From contig NZ_DAVG01000121.1 in assembly GCF_002505485.1 (NCBI RefSeq), positions 3,309 to 67,308 of the forward strand: a stretch of 64,000 bases of DNA, given 5' to 3'. Positions within the stretch are counted from its first letter, which is position 1. Every line of letters begins with the position of its first letter. Source of the DNA: Methanosarcina sp. UBA5. Its GTDB lineage: Archaea; Halobacteriota; Methanosarcinia; Methanosarcinales; Methanosarcinaceae. The notes under the pieces are model-generated. The model made no database searches and was not told the origin of the DNA. It worked only from the letters and a program-made list of their open reading frames with translations. Both the position numbers and the translations under genes were made by a program. Shown here piece after piece: positions 43,299 through 53,339 of the stretch.

Positions 43299-45508
43299 AA
43301 ATTAACCCCCAGCAGTTTTAACAGGTTATTTACGATAAAGCCCGTAAAGAATGCAAACGGGAAAATAAAGCCCGAAATTGCAAGTGCTGTTTTAAAACCT
43401 CTTTCTTTTATCGTCATCATGAACTGAGCTATACAGGGCATGAAAAGAGTAAGAGTAATGGCTGCAACTAAGAGTTGCACACCTGTCAGTAATCCGGAAT
43501 CATGCATTCCATAAAGTCCAGCTGCCCCGAAATCTCTCCTGAAGAAGCCAAAAAGGAAGACATCAGCTGCATCAGGAGGCAGGCCTATCCAGACTGTTGG
43601 GTATTCTATGATTTTCAGGGCAAGGGCAAAAAGGCCTGTTAGCTTGCCTATCCAGATCAAAACACTTGCCAGTACGAATAGAGGAAGTACTTCAAGGAAA
43701 TACCAGTGCATTCTGGAGTAAGTTTTCACCAGTATGTTCGAAAGTTTCGGTTTCCTGAGAGGGGGCATTTCAAGTATGAAGGTAGGAGCTTCTCCTGGCA
43801 GGACTCTGGAAGCCAGGAAACCTATCAGGATAAATTCCAGTATTATTACTATAGACCAGATAAGCAGGCTCTCAGGGTTTCCCGAGAGAATTGAAAGAAT
43901 AATGCCCAACTGTGCCGAGCAAGGAATTGCAAGAGCCAGCAGGATATTTGCAATAATCCTTTCCCGCTTTGTTTCAAGGGTTCTAGTAACAACTGTAGCC
44001 ATTGTAGAGCAGCCAAACCCGAGTACCATTGGAATAACTGCCCTTCCGCTGAGCCCTATTTTCTTGAACATGCCATCTAGGAGCAGACTCAGCCTTGGAA
44101 GATATCCAGTATCTTCAATAATTGAAAACACAAGGAAAAAGGCTCCCACTATTGGAAGGATAAGGGCAATTGCGTATGTTACGGCCTGAGTAAAAATCCC
44201 GTATTCTCCCACGAAAAGGTCCTGCAAAGCCGGGTAGGGTACAAGCGACATGAACTTTGCAGTTACAAGGGGATTTACATATCCTCCAAAGACTGTATTT
44301 TCCAGAAAATCAACAACTGTCCCAGCTGCAAACACGCCTACGAACAGATAAAGTCCGAAATACAGGACTAGAAATAACACAGGTATTCCAAGCACAGGAT
44401 GAATGAGAATATTGTCTATTTTTTCGGAAAGATCAATATTTCCCTTTTGCTTTTTTCTCTCTTCTATTTTCCCTGCTCGGTTTTTTGCTGGGCCAGATTT
44501 CGTTTTCTCCTGCGCAGCGCAGGTATAGTTTTCTTCCTTTTCTGTGCCTTTCTCTGCTTCTGTTCCTATTTTCCCGGCTTTCCCACTGTTTTTCTCGGTT
44601 CCCTCAGGCATCGTCATTACCTGTCCCACTATTCCATTTACGCACTCCTGGCGTTTCAGGGTGAGCAGGTAGGAAAGAGGAACTTCAGATTTCTTTGAGG
44701 CGGCTTCTGCAAGTTTCCGGATTTCTTCGGAACTTTTTTCCAGGTCTTCTCTCCCACATTCTGGTTTTTTTTCAGCTTTGCACAGGTATTCAAGGGCAGT
44801 CTGATCTTCCTGGAGCAGCAGGAGTGAGATCGCTCTTTTTGAAATTCCAACTTCTTTTGCAGGACCTAGCAGACTTTCAATTGTTTCAATGTATGGCTCA
44901 ATTTCTGTGCCGTAGTCGAGTTTTTGCCTGAATTTTTGCGTATTGTTTCGAGAGGTATACTCCGAAATTGCAGCTTTAAGTTCATCTATCCCTTTTTCTT
45001 CGCTTGAAACTGTTCCAACAACCGGGATTCCCAGGGACTGGCTGAGTTCAGATATATCGATTTCAATTCTCCTTTCTTCAGCCTCGTCCATCATATTCAG
45101 CACAAGAATGAGGGGAAGCCCGGCTTCAAGGAGCTGCAAGGTAAAAGAAAGCATGCGCCTGAGGTTTCGGGCATCTACTACATGGAGGTAAACTAAAGGC
45201 TTTTCCTCAAAAAGCAGAAGCTGAGATACCCTTTCTTCCTCACTCACAGGGAGTAGGGAATACATTCCGGGCGTGTCAATGATTTCATATTCCCTTTCTC
45301 CAATCCTTGCTTTTCCATGGGCGATTTCAACTGAAGTTCCCGGATAATTGGAAACCAGGGTATAACTTCCGGAGAGTGCATTAAAAAGACTGCTTTTTCC
45401 CACGTTAGGATTTCCTATAAGTATTATTTTAGGAAGCCCTTCTCCTGGAGTGCATCCCTTTTTTCCGCAGCAACACTCTTTTTCAGGACAGATAACTGGC
45501 AATTTCAT
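43295..45508 (-). CDS. feoB: FeoB, ferrous iron transporter with GTPase domain
   Basis: FeoB brings Fe(II) across the membrane. The 737-residue protein has an unusual Cys-rich start (CPEKECCCGKKGC). A G domain follows, with GNPNVGKSSLFNALSG (G1), IIDTPGMYSL (G3) and LNMMDEAEE (G4-like). After a hydrophilic, Lys/Glu-rich linker (about 300-360) come the membrane part with the two Gate repeats, including GFGCSTMATVVTR, and a C-terminal end NNLLKLLGVNL. It is the first gene of the operon behind two DtxR-type boxes. Confidence 0.95.
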   Translation of the reverse strand: MKLPVICPEKECCCGKKGCTPGEGLPKIILIGNPNVGKSSLFNALSGSYTLVSNYPGTSVEIAHGKARIGEREYEIIDTPGMYSLLPVSEEERVSQLLLFEEKPLVYLHVVDARNLRRMLSFTLQLLEAGLPLILVLNMMDEAEERRIEIDISELSQSLGIPVVGTVSSEEKGIDELKAAISEYTSRNNTQKFRQKLDYGTEIEPYIETIESLLGPAKEVGISKRAISLLLLQEDQTALEYLCKAEKKPECGREDLEKSSEEIRKLAEAASKKSEVPLSYLLTLKRQECVNGIVGQVMTMPEGTEKNSGKAGKIGTEAEKGTEKEENYTCAAQEKTKSGPAKNRAGKIEERKKQKGNIDLSEKIDNILIHPVLGIPVLFLVLYFGLYLFVGVFAAGTVVDFLENTVFGGYVNPLVTAKFMSLVPYPALQDLFVGEYGIFTQAVTYAIALILPIVGAFFLVFSIIEDTGYLPRLSLLLDGMFKKIGLSGRAVIPMVLGFGCSTMATVVTRTLETKRERIIANILLALAIPCSAQLGIILSILSGNPESLLIWSIVIILEFILIGFLASRVLPGEAPTFILEMPPLRKPKLSNILVKTYSRMHWYFLEVLPLFVLASVLIWIGKLTGLFALALKIIEYPTVWIGLPPDAADVFLFGFFRRDFGAAGLYGMHDSGLLTGVQLLVAAITLTLFMPCIAQFMMTIKERGFKTALAISGFIFPFAFFTGFIVNNLLKLLGVNL

Positions 45509-45524
45509 ACTTTTACTCTTATTT

Positions 45525-45539
45525 TTTAGGCAAACCTAA
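45525..45539. promoter_or_regulatory. DtxR/IdeR-like iron box 1 upstream of feoB
   Basis: TTTAGGCAAACCTAA is an imperfect palindrome of the TTAGG-N4-CCTAA form bound by DtxR-family metalloregulators. It lies 17 bases upstream of the feoB ATG, so binding would block transcription or initiation. A second copy is 33 bases further up. Confidence 0.7.
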
Positions 45540-45557
45540 TTTTTAATTTTATCCGCA

Positions 45558-45572
45558 TTTAGGCATACCTAA
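45558..45572. promoter_or_regulatory. DtxR/IdeR-like iron box 2 upstream of feoB
   Basis: TTTAGGCATACCTAA differs from box 1 at one base. The centre-to-centre distance is 33 bases, about three helical turns, so two regulator dimers could bind the same face of the DNA. The rest of 45573-46175 shows no gene and only AT-rich stretches. Confidence 0.7.
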
Positions 45573-46175
45573 TATTTAAGGTTACTGCAAGTGGCAAAAT
45601 TCTCCCAAATTTATTGTCCAAAAATAGGATTTAAAAAGTTTTAAATCAAAAAACCTTAACCTGAATCTCCAATTTAAATTTCAATTTGTGAGCTTATCCC
45701 AAACCCAATTTTCAGTCTCCCTCATTCAGATTTTCAAGATTATTTTTGAGGATCAGAAACTCGATTTTTCTCGGTTAACAAATATACATGAGCTTAGGTT
45801 CCAAACTTAGCGACCCAATGAAAACTAGATACATTTTATGAAAAAAATCCTAAAATATATAATTATTTAGACTTTTTTATATAATTATAACTTAATAACG
45901 CCAAGTTTGTGATTTTTATTTTAATCTATCCAATATTTATATTTCTACTAATATTATAATTTAGAAATACCATTGATATATTGCACGTATTTTAAATCGT
46001 CTTTGTTGGCAAATCACATGACATAAAATGGGGAGTAGAATTTACATTGTTAGTATCCACATCAAAATACACTGAACGATTTATTGAAAATGAACACTTC
46101 TGCCAACGTGGGTGAATTGAAAAACTAACATTTGCAAAATTCATTAAGTTGAAACAGATTAGGGGAGTCAACAAA

Positions 46176-46715
46176 ATGAGTCTAAAAAAGACACTGGGTA
46201 TTTTGCTGGCAGTTTGTTTTTTACTGTCATTTACAGCAGCGGCAGTAAGTGCTAAAGAACTGCCCAGTATGGCTGGAAAGGAGACACATAAGACAGTAGA
46301 AAAAACAAAAAATAAAGTGAAAGGATTTTCAATCAACATCGAAAAAGCCACTTTGGAAAATAATTATTTCCGCAAGGTACTCTATACTGCAAAGCATAGC
46401 CAACTGGTGCTTATGAGCCTCAAGCCCGGAGAAGATATCGGAATGGAAGTGCACGAGAATGACGACCAGTTTTTCCGCTTTGAAGAAGGACAGGGAAAGT
46501 GCATAATTAACGGTAACGAATATAAAGTCGGCAAAGGATCTGCGGTAATAGTACCAGCTGGAGCTCAGCACAATATCATCAACACCTTGAAAACAGGTTC
46601 TTTGAAACTTTATACGATCTATTCGCCGCCTGTTCACAAGGATCAAATCGTGCGCGCCACGAAGGCAGAAGCCGAAGCTAATCCTGCGGAGTTTAACGGC
46701 GTGACTACGGAATGA
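46176..46715 (+). CDS. Secreted cupin-domain protein
   Basis: The 179-residue protein from ATG 46176 has an AGGGGAG site nine bases upstream. A signal peptide (LGILLAVCFLLSFTAAAVSA, residues about 6-26) precedes a Lys-rich linker and a cupin fold. The fold carries the metal-site motif MEVHENDDQFFRFEEGQG (His, Glu) and VPAGAQHNIIN (second His). Cupins bind metals and sugars or dioxygen-linked substrates, and the substrate here is unknown. It probably acts outside the cell. Confidence 0.82.
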   Translation: MSLKKTLGILLAVCFLLSFTAAAVSAKELPSMAGKETHKTVEKTKNKVKGFSINIEKATLENNYFRKVLYTAKHSQLVLMSLKPGEDIGMEVHENDDQFFRFEEGQGKCIINGNEYKVGKGSAVIVPAGAQHNIINTLKTGSLKLYTIYSPPVHKDQIVRATKAEAEANPAEFNGVTTE

Positions 46716-46725
46716 AATAAGGATA

Positions 46726-46773
46726 AGACATAAAAAGTAGGAGACATAAAAAGTAGGAGACATAAAAAGTAGG
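46726..46773 (+). repeat. Three 16-base tandem repeats after the cupin gene
   Basis: AGACATAAAAAGTAGG occurs three times back to back, ten bases after the cupin stop and just before a terminator hairpin. No coding role is apparent. Confidence 0.85.
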
Positions 46774-46777
46774 AATT

Positions 46778-46808
46778 AACGCTTTGTGAAAACAAAGCGT
46801 TTTTCTCT
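46778..46808 (+). terminator. Hairpin terminator of the cupin gene
   Basis: AACGCTTTG (46778-46786) and CAAAGCGTT (46793-46801) pair perfectly around TGAAAA, then TTTCTCTTT follows. It is the clearest terminator-like structure in the window. Confidence 0.7.
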
Positions 46809-47030
46809 TTATATTTTGAAATAAAGGTAGGAATTCCTTTAAAATCGCTCGTTCGCAACAGTAATGGTTGCGGTCAGTTTTTTATTCCAATGATTTGATC
46901 TATTTTTTAGAGAATTTGTACAAGAGATTCAAAAGTCAAATTTTTATTTTTTAGATAGGCTTTATATCTACGATTCAATAATTCAGGTTCAATCCTATGA
47001 CTCAGTGACCTGCGGATCATACGTTGCTGC

Positions 47031-47819
47031 TTATTTGATTCTTACTTCCCTGCTCATGCCCCTGTAGTATTTAAACAGATCCTCTCCCCATTTTATTGCT
47101 TGCGGTTCGAAACTTATCACATACTGGCGGTCAAACCTCCCACTTTCATTAAATAATCCCAGACTCATTATCCTGTTAGAGGTAGCAACAAGTGCAGGGA
47201 TTTCCACTTCTTTTTCCAGAATATAAAGGCTTGAGTTTTCCATCTTGAGGAATTCTTTTCCCTTTTCTTTGAAATCTTCTACAAGCCGCAAGTATACGGC
47301 TTCACTCAAAACAAGAGAAAGTTCAATGCCTTTCCTTGCGAGGTCAAGAAAAAGAGCCGGAAATTGAGGATGAAAATAAGAATAAAACATTTGAATACGG
47401 GTCGAGTTATAAAGATTTCTTACAAATTCCTGGTTTAAATCAAAAGTATGACTGAGGTCCGGTTCTATAAGGCGATAGTCTCCAAGCTCACTAATCCTTC
47501 TTATAAGGTGGGGCGGAATAGGAGCAAGCTTTCTATTGGCCCAAAATTCTTCATTTTTTTCAAACACCGACAGAGTATCAAGCAGGGGCTGCATTTTTTC
47601 TACAACAATTTCCCCTATCGTGCTGAGCCGGTACATACCTTCTTCACGGATTACCAGATCCTCTTCTCTCAGCTTCTTTATTTGCGGAAGAAGGGCTGTC
47701 CTGGGTACTTGAAGCTTCTCAAGGGTCTCTTCAATATCCTTAGGGCCTTCTTTCAGGAGCAGAAGAAAATCTTTTCTTTTCTCTGAAAACAGGATAAGAT
47801 CAAGCAAGCCGAGAGTCAT
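47031..47819 (-). CDS. Msr-type (DUF1724) winged-helix regulator
   Basis: The 262-residue protein has an ArsR-like winged helix-turn-helix at the N-terminus (LLLLKEGPKDIEETLEKLQV, then LLPQIKKLREEDLV). The DUF1724 domain (about 95-262) follows, with SRIMSLGLFNESGRFDRQY-like segments. This family includes the Msr regulators of methanol and methylsulfide methyltransferase genes in Methanosarcina. No such target is adjacent, so the regulated gene is not known. Confidence 0.85.
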   Translation of the reverse strand: MTLGLLDLILFSEKRKDFLLLLKEGPKDIEETLEKLQVPRTALLPQIKKLREEDLVIREEGMYRLSTIGEIVVEKMQPLLDTLSVFEKNEEFWANRKLAPIPPHLIRRISELGDYRLIEPDLSHTFDLNQEFVRNLYNSTRIQMFYSYFHPQFPALFLDLARKGIELSLVLSEAVYLRLVEDFKEKGKEFLKMENSSLYILEKEVEIPALVATSNRIMSLGLFNESGRFDRQYVISFEPQAIKWGEDLFKYYRGMSREVRIK

Positions 47820-48509
47820 TTTATAGTCTCCATCCTGAACTTATGAAAAAAGGTTTTGTTCGCCGGTTTCGTCTTTATGGTTCGTTTTTCAAATCCCTAA
47901 TGAGTGCCAAACTGCTAATAAAGGTGTCGAAATTATTTGAAAACTTCGCCCTGTTTCTTACCATATTGGGAAAATAGCCATAATTTAGCGAATTTACGGA
48001 CAAAGATTCTCTCACAATCCTTATTTTCTTTTTATCTACTTCATGTGAGTCCAGAATAAACCGATAAGCTCAATTAAGTGAAAAAACAAACGCAGAATGA
48101 ACAAACTTAACTTATTGCTTATATGTCTAAAGTTTAACCTACTTCTAGGTCTGTCTGAAACTTAACTTATTGTCGACACCGATCTGAAACTTAACTTACT
48201 GCCAGTGTTAGACTCAGAAGCTTGATCCATTCCTACTATAAATCTGGAAGTTCACCTGACTGCTTTTCAGTTTGCTAGGAAACGTTGATATATAAGCTGA
48301 TGAGAAAAGAGAGAAACCTGGATGAATGGTAAATAGTTACGAGTAAGTAGCAAACAGCTCCGAGTAAGTGACAAACAGTTTTCAGAAGTAAATAATCTTT
48401 TTATTGATTGTATAATTTTTCGTATAAATTATAATAATATATAAATTATACTGAGATGAATGTTTCATAATTGGCAGAATGAGTTTTACAATTAATGTGA
48501 GGAAGGTCA
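47820..48509. repeat. 690-base intergenic region with short direct repeats
   Basis: No gene was found. Repeats include GAAACTTAACTTATTG/GAAACTTAACTTACTG (three forms, about 48108-48200) and a 22-base period AGTTACGAGTAAGTAGCAAAC-type motif (about 48330-48376). AT-rich TATA-like stretches at 48420-48450 (ATAATAATATATAAATTATA) may be the promoter of the YhbY gene. Confidence 0.5.
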
Positions 48510-48770
48510 ATGGAGAAAGAAAAGTTATACAGGTTAAAAGCTGAAGCAAATCAGCTTTCCCCTATTCTTAATGTCGGAAAGAACGGGGTAACGGACACTC
48601 TTGTTGAGGAACTCAATAAGCAGATAAAAGCTAACAGGCTTGTGAAGGTAAGGGTACTCAAAAGCGCTGAAGAAGGAAAAGACTTGAAGGATATCGCGGA
48701 AGAAATTGCTACCGCTACGAGATCCACTGTGATAGAGGTACGTGGAAGGACCGTGGTTCTGTACAGGTAA
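48510..48770 (+). CDS. YhbY/CRM-domain RNA-binding protein
   Basis: The 86-residue protein is a single CRM (CRS1-YhbY) domain. It has the conserved VGKNGVTDTLVEELNKQIKA (GxxG-like loop), KVRVLKSAEE and a VEVRGRTVVLYR-like end. Bacterial YhbY binds the pre-50S particle, and the archaeal version probably aids ribosome assembly. ATG at 48510 has a GAGGAAGG site. Confidence 0.9.
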   Translation: MEKEKLYRLKAEANQLSPILNVGKNGVTDTLVEELNKQIKANRLVKVRVLKSAEEGKDLKDIAEEIATATRSTVIEVRGRTVVLYR

Positions 48771-49239
48771 GAATTAAGGTGCAGGAATTATCCTTTCTTG
48801 ATTCAGAGTTTTGGCAAGTCTTCGAATACAAAGACTGCCTTTTATTTTAATTAGAATAACTTCCTGCCTTTTAAAATGAAGAATAAGGTTTTTCTGTAGA
48901 ATCTCTGTAATAGGCTAAAGTCTTTGAGTACGCAGTTGCTTTAATATAAACTTATTATCTACTTCGTTATGTTGGTAAGTTATTTATTCTGCAAAAGCAA
49001 CATCGAGTTGCAAATTATTCGCACATGATTTACGGATGTTTCATTATTTCAGATTAGTCCCCCTATAATTTATATAAAAGTTAACGGATGAATAAATTGA
49101 ATTACTGTATAGAAATTCAAAATTCCATAGTATGTGCACTTGAAGTGCCTGGAAGTTCCTTGAAACGGTTGAGTTGGGGTATTCCTTCTTTTGTTCTCAG
49201 ATAAACTAGGGCAAAACCCAACCCTCCGGAGAGATTGTT
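48771..49239. other. 469-base gap before alaS
   Basis: AT-rich, no gene seen. TATA-like ATTTATATAAAAG at about 49069 is a candidate alaS promoter. A 150-base leader would follow. Confidence 0.3.
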
Positions 49240-52023
49240 ATGCTTGAAGATGAATATCAACTTGAATTTTTCAAAAATAACGGGTTCGTCCGGAAGCAGT
49301 GCCAGTCATGTGGCAAGTTCTTCTGGACACGTGACCTTGATCGAAAGACATGCGGAGATGCGCCCTGCGATCCTTATACCTTTATAGGTAACCCGGTCTT
49401 TTCCAGGGAATTTGATATCTCCCAGATGCGTGAGTATTATCTCTCCTTCTTTGAAGAGAGGGGACATACAAGGGTCAATCGTTATCCTGTAGTTGCCCGC
49501 TGGAGGGATGACCTTTATCTTACCATTGCATCCATTGCAGACTTCCAGCCTTTCGTAACCTCAGGGCAGGTTCCCCCACCTGCAAATCCCCTCACGATTT
49601 CCCAACCCTGCATTCGCCTGAACGACCTGGACTCTGTGGGCAGGAGCGGACGCCATCTTACAACCTTTGAGATGATGGCACATCACGCCTTCAATAAAAG
49701 GGATCACGAAATCTACTGGAAGGAACACACCCTGGAACTCTGTGATGAACTCCTTAATTCACTTAATTTAGATCCCCTTGCTGTAAGTTATAAGGAAGAA
49801 CCCTGGGCAGGCGGAGGAAATGCCGGGCCCTGTGTCGAGGTTCTTGTGAACGGGCTCGAGCTTGCTACCCTTGTCTTCATGGATCTGAAAGCCGATAAAA
49901 AAGGTGACATTCTCATCAAAGGTGAGACCTATTCGAAGATGGATAACTACATCGTAGATACAGGGTATGGGCTCGAACGTTTTGTCTGGGCGTCGAAGGG
50001 TTCCCCTACAATCTATGACGCACTTTTCCCTGGCATAGTAAACGAACTCATGGGGCTTGCAGGGCTTGAGCATGAGCTGGATAACTCTGAGTATGCAAAT
50101 ATCCTGGCCCAGAATGCGCGGCTTGCAGGGTTTATGGATGTCAGTGAACAGGCAAACCTTCTGGAACTCAGGAAAAAGGTTGCTTCAAGCATTGGAATGA
50201 CCGTGGATAAACTCTCGGCTATAATGGAACCCGTAGAAAAGGTCTATGCAATTACTGACCATACGCGCTGTCTGACTTTCATGCTTGGAGACGGGATTAT
50301 TCCCTCGAATGTCAAGGCAGGGTATCTTGCAAGGCTTGTCATCAGGCGGACTTTACGCATGATGGGTGACCTTGACATCCGCACCCCGCTTTCCGAGATT
50401 ATGGATATGCATATAAAAGATATGCCGGAGTATCCCGAGTTCAGGGAAAACTTCCCGGTCATACAGGATATCTTGGAATCTGAAGAAGAAAAGTTCCGCA
50501 GTACAATGGAGAGAGGCCGAAGGATCATTCAGAAATCGGCATCTCATTTCAAGAAAACTGGGGAAAAGATTCCTTTATCCCAGTTAACTGAACTTTATGA
50601 TTCCCACGGAATCCCTCCCGAGATGGCAAAAGAAGTAGCAGCCGAAATCGGAGTAGACGTAGAGTTCCCTGACAACTTCTATTCCATTATTGGTGAACTA
50701 CATAACAAGGCTGAGGAAAAGGAAGAAGAAGTAGTTCCGTTTGCAGACCGGCTTAAACACCTCCCGAAGACGAAGCGCAGCTTCTACGACGAGCCCACAC
50801 GTCTGGAATTTGAGGCTGTTGTACTGGATATCTTTGACAACAACATAGTGCTGGATAACACCTTTTTCTATGCTGAAGGTGGAGGGCAGCCTGCAGATCT
50901 GGGAACAATCACTACCGGGTACGTGGTATACAGAGTAGTGGACGTCCAGATCTACAACGGAGTAATAGTACACACTGTAGAGAATCCTGATGGGACTCTT
51001 GATATCCGCAAGGGTGACATTGTCAATGGTAAAGTGGATGAAACTCGCAGAATGACCCTTGCCAGGCACCACACGGCAACCCATATAGTAAATGATGCAG
51101 CAAGGAAAGTTCTTGGGAAACACATCTGGCAAGCTGGTGCCCAGAAGTTTGAAGACCATTCAAGGCTTGACCTCTCACATTATAAGCATATCTCCCCTGA
51201 TGAACTGAAGCAGATAGAGCTTCTGGCAAACCGCACGGTTATGGAAAACAAACGTGTGATTACGGAATGGATGCCAAGAACTGAAGCCGAACAGGAATAC
51301 GGCTTTGGGCTCTATCAGGGTGGAGTGCCTCCAGGAGAAAAAATCCGGATTGTAAAGGTCGGAGACGATGTTGAGGCCTGTGCAGGTACGCACTGTGTCA
51401 GTACAGGAGTTATCGGCCCGATCAAAATCCTGAGGACAGAGAGGATTCAGGATGGAGTGGAGAGAGTTGAGTTTGCAGCAGGAGTTGCAGCTGTACGCGC
51501 TATGCAAAAGATCGATTCGCTCTTGGCAGATTCCGCAAAGACTCTTAGTGTGCCTCCAGAACAGCTTCCGGCAAGTGCTGAGCGTTTCTTCGGGGAATGG
51601 AAAGACCTCAAAAAAGAAAACGAAAAACTCAAGGAAGAGCTTGCCCGAGCCAGGGTTTACAGGCTGCTGGGTGAGGCTTCTGAGGTTGCAGGCCTCAAGG
51701 TTATTGCTGAATTCGTTCCGGGGGCTGATTCTCTTGAACTTCAAAAAATCGCTACCGAATTCCTGAAACGTGAAGACGTGGTAACTCTTCTCGCAAGCGA
51801 TGCCGAAGGAGTTAAGCTCGTGGCATCTGCCGGGCAAAAAGCCTTAAGCTGTGGAATCAACGCCGGCAGCCTTGTCCGCGAGATGTCGAAGCTTGTAAGC
51901 GGAGGCGGAGGTGGAAAGCCTGCCCTTGCTATGGGTGGTGGAACTAACCCTTCAAGGATTCAGGATGCTCTTGCTCGTGGGCTTGAACTCGTAAAAGAAG
52001 CCTGCAAAGAAGTATGCAAGTGA
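49240..52023 (+). CDS. alaS: Alanyl-tRNA synthetase (archaeal type)
   Basis: AlaRS charges tRNA-Ala and edits mischarged Ser/Gly. The 927-residue protein has the archaeal N-terminal extension with a zinc site (CQSCGKFFWTRDLDRKTCGD, residues about 21-42). The class II core follows (QPCIRLNDLDSVGRSGRH, then GYGLERF). The editing domain carries HHTATHI near 615 and CAGTHC near 715, and the C-Ala domain ends GGGGGGKPALAMGGG near 890. It stands alone, with a terminator behind. Confidence 0.96.
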   Translation: MLEDEYQLEFFKNNGFVRKQCQSCGKFFWTRDLDRKTCGDAPCDPYTFIGNPVFSREFDISQMREYYLSFFEERGHTRVNRYPVVARWRDDLYLTIASIADFQPFVTSGQVPPPANPLTISQPCIRLNDLDSVGRSGRHLTTFEMMAHHAFNKRDHEIYWKEHTLELCDELLNSLNLDPLAVSYKEEPWAGGGNAGPCVEVLVNGLELATLVFMDLKADKKGDILIKGETYSKMDNYIVDTGYGLERFVWASKGSPTIYDALFPGIVNELMGLAGLEHELDNSEYANILAQNARLAGFMDVSEQANLLELRKKVASSIGMTVDKLSAIMEPVEKVYAITDHTRCLTFMLGDGIIPSNVKAGYLARLVIRRTLRMMGDLDIRTPLSEIMDMHIKDMPEYPEFRENFPVIQDILESEEEKFRSTMERGRRIIQKSASHFKKTGEKIPLSQLTELYDSHGIPPEMAKEVAAEIGVDVEFPDNFYSIIGELHNKAEEKEEEVVPFADRLKHLPKTKRSFYDEPTRLEFEAVVLDIFDNNIVLDNTFFYAEGGGQPADLGTITTGYVVYRVVDVQIYNGVIVHTVENPDGTLDIRKGDIVNGKVDETRRMTLARHHTATHIVNDAARKVLGKHIWQAGAQKFEDHSRLDLSHYKHISPDELKQIELLANRTVMENKRVITEWMPRTEAEQEYGFGLYQGGVPPGEKIRIVKVGDDVEACAGTHCVSTGVIGPIKILRTERIQDGVERVEFAAGVAAVRAMQKIDSLLADSAKTLSVPPEQLPASAERFFGEWKDLKKENEKLKEELARARVYRLLGEASEVAGLKVIAEFVPGADSLELQKIATEFLKREDVVTLLASDAEGVKLVASAGQKALSCGINAGSLVREMSKLVSGGGGGKPALAMGGGTNPSRIQDALARGLELVKEACKEVCK

Positions 52024-52087
52024 GTCTGAAAAAAGGAAGACTACAGTAAGCCTGGAAAAAGGAAGTCTACAGGTAAGTCTGAAGGCA

Positions 52088-52122
52088 CTGGGTATTTAAT
52101 GCCCAGCATTTCGTTTTTATTT
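52088..52122 (+). terminator. Terminator-like hairpin after alaS
   Basis: CTGGGTAT (52088-52095) pairs with ATGCCCAG (52099-52106), one G-U included, with a TTA loop. CATTTCG and TTTTTATTTTT follow. It lies 65 bases after the alaS stop. Confidence 0.55.
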
Positions 52123-52213
52123 TTCTCTTTTCTCTTTTATTTGTCCTTTTTGATCTTTTCAAACTTTTGACCAGATCTATGTTTCTTTCAAACTTTTCCA
52201 GTCACTGCCCCCT

Positions 52214-53323
52214 TTAATCGTTAAATATAATTTCGCAAAGGATTGCAGTCCCGTCTTTTACAAAGAGATGCACGGTTTTATTTCCTTCTAGGCCTTTTTC
52301 AACCTCGTTTCTGACTTCCCAGTATTCTTCGGGCTTCACGCCTGCCCTGAGCACAACGCTTCCGATATTCTGGTCTTTCAAGAATTTATTGATCTCTTTT
52401 GGTTCAAAAGGGCAGACTTTCAGCACCAGATAATGATTTTTGATCATGGACTGCTTTATCAAAGCATCCGAAGTCAACAAAAGCCTTTTTTTGTCAACTC
52501 TGAAAAGCTCGAAACCTCCCATAAGAGGTCCTGCCATCTGCATCATGGATTCCACAAGTTCAGGCAGCAGCCCGGCTGCAACCACCGATGGCTCAGGCTC
52601 ATAAGCGCAGAGTTTCATTTTCTCAGTTTCCCTTATCTGAGGGAGCAGCCCATGTTGTGAAACTAGTCCTTCGCCTGCAGGCAGAGCCACAGCCATGCGG
52701 TCATGCTGCTTCAGCCCTCCGACGTAAAGGGTAAGGCGGTTGAGCTGTCCGTCCAGTGAGATGTATTCTTTTTCGCAATCAAAAGGAATCCTTTCAGGCG
52801 GCATCTGGGGAGGAGCTTCAAAAGCAAAATTTCTGGTCTTTTCGCCGTAAGCAGCCAGCACATTCGGAATTCCCGGCTCAAGGCTTGAGACCTTTCTCTC
52901 ATTTTCTTCGGCCGGGCGGAATGGATCCGAAAATATCACATCAACGGCCGGGATCTGTTCTATAACTTTCGGGTCAAGGGCATCTCCGCAAATGAATCTC
53001 ACGTTGTCAAGCCCGTACATCGCGCAGTTCTGTTTTGCATACTCGATTTTTTTGGGGTCGATTTCCACTGCATACACGAACTCACATTGCTGTGCAAAAA
53101 AGACGGTCTGCCCCCCTATTCCGCAGCTAATGTCAGCCAGAACCTTACATCTCAAACGCTGCGCCCTATAGCGGGCAATGGGCTCAGGGGTCGCAAAGCG
53201 CAGGCTTTCCTTGTCCCCATGCAGGGGCTTCTCAAATTGTTTTCTCCGTGCCACGTCGATCAGGAGTAGTAAATAGTTTATGGGATTTAAAGGCAACTGA
53301 AAGGGAGGATAGTTGAATTTCAC
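52214..53323 (-). CDS. Class I SAM-dependent methyltransferase with THUMP-like C-terminus
   Basis: The 369-residue protein has an N-terminal helical part, then the SAM-binding motif LADISCGIGGQTVFFAQ near residue 65. VYAVEIDPKKIEYAKQN and VIFSDPFRPAEEN (motif IV position, DPxRP) follow. The C-terminal 100 residues contain ISRL-type strands seen in THUMP-like methyltransferases of unknown substrate. RNA is likely but unproven. Confidence 0.8.
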   Translation of the reverse strand: MKFNYPPFQLPLNPINYLLLLIDVARRKQFEKPLHGDKESLRFATPEPIARYRAQRLRCKVLADISCGIGGQTVFFAQQCEFVYAVEIDPKKIEYAKQNCAMYGLDNVRFICGDALDPKVIEQIPAVDVIFSDPFRPAEENERKVSSLEPGIPNVLAAYGEKTRNFAFEAPPQMPPERIPFDCEKEYISLDGQLNRLTLYVGGLKQHDRMAVALPAGEGLVSQHGLLPQIRETEKMKLCAYEPEPSVVAAGLLPELVESMMQMAGPLMGGFELFRVDKKRLLLTSDALIKQSMIKNHYLVLKVCPFEPKEINKFLKDQNIGSVVLRAGVKPEEYWEVRNEVEKGLEGNKTVHLFVKDGTAILCEIIFND

Positions 53324-53339
53324 TGCAAGCGCTCGCTTG

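Noticed and set aside
45992..46351. Minus-strand open frame of 119 codons upstream of and over the cupin start
   Set aside because: Its N-terminal half is the mirror of the cupin signal-peptide region, and the rest shows no domain. Treated as a shadow.
52214..53323. Assigning this methyltransferase a specific tRNA or rRNA target
   Set aside because: The SAM motifs are clear, but nothing in the sequence or neighbours fixes the substrate.
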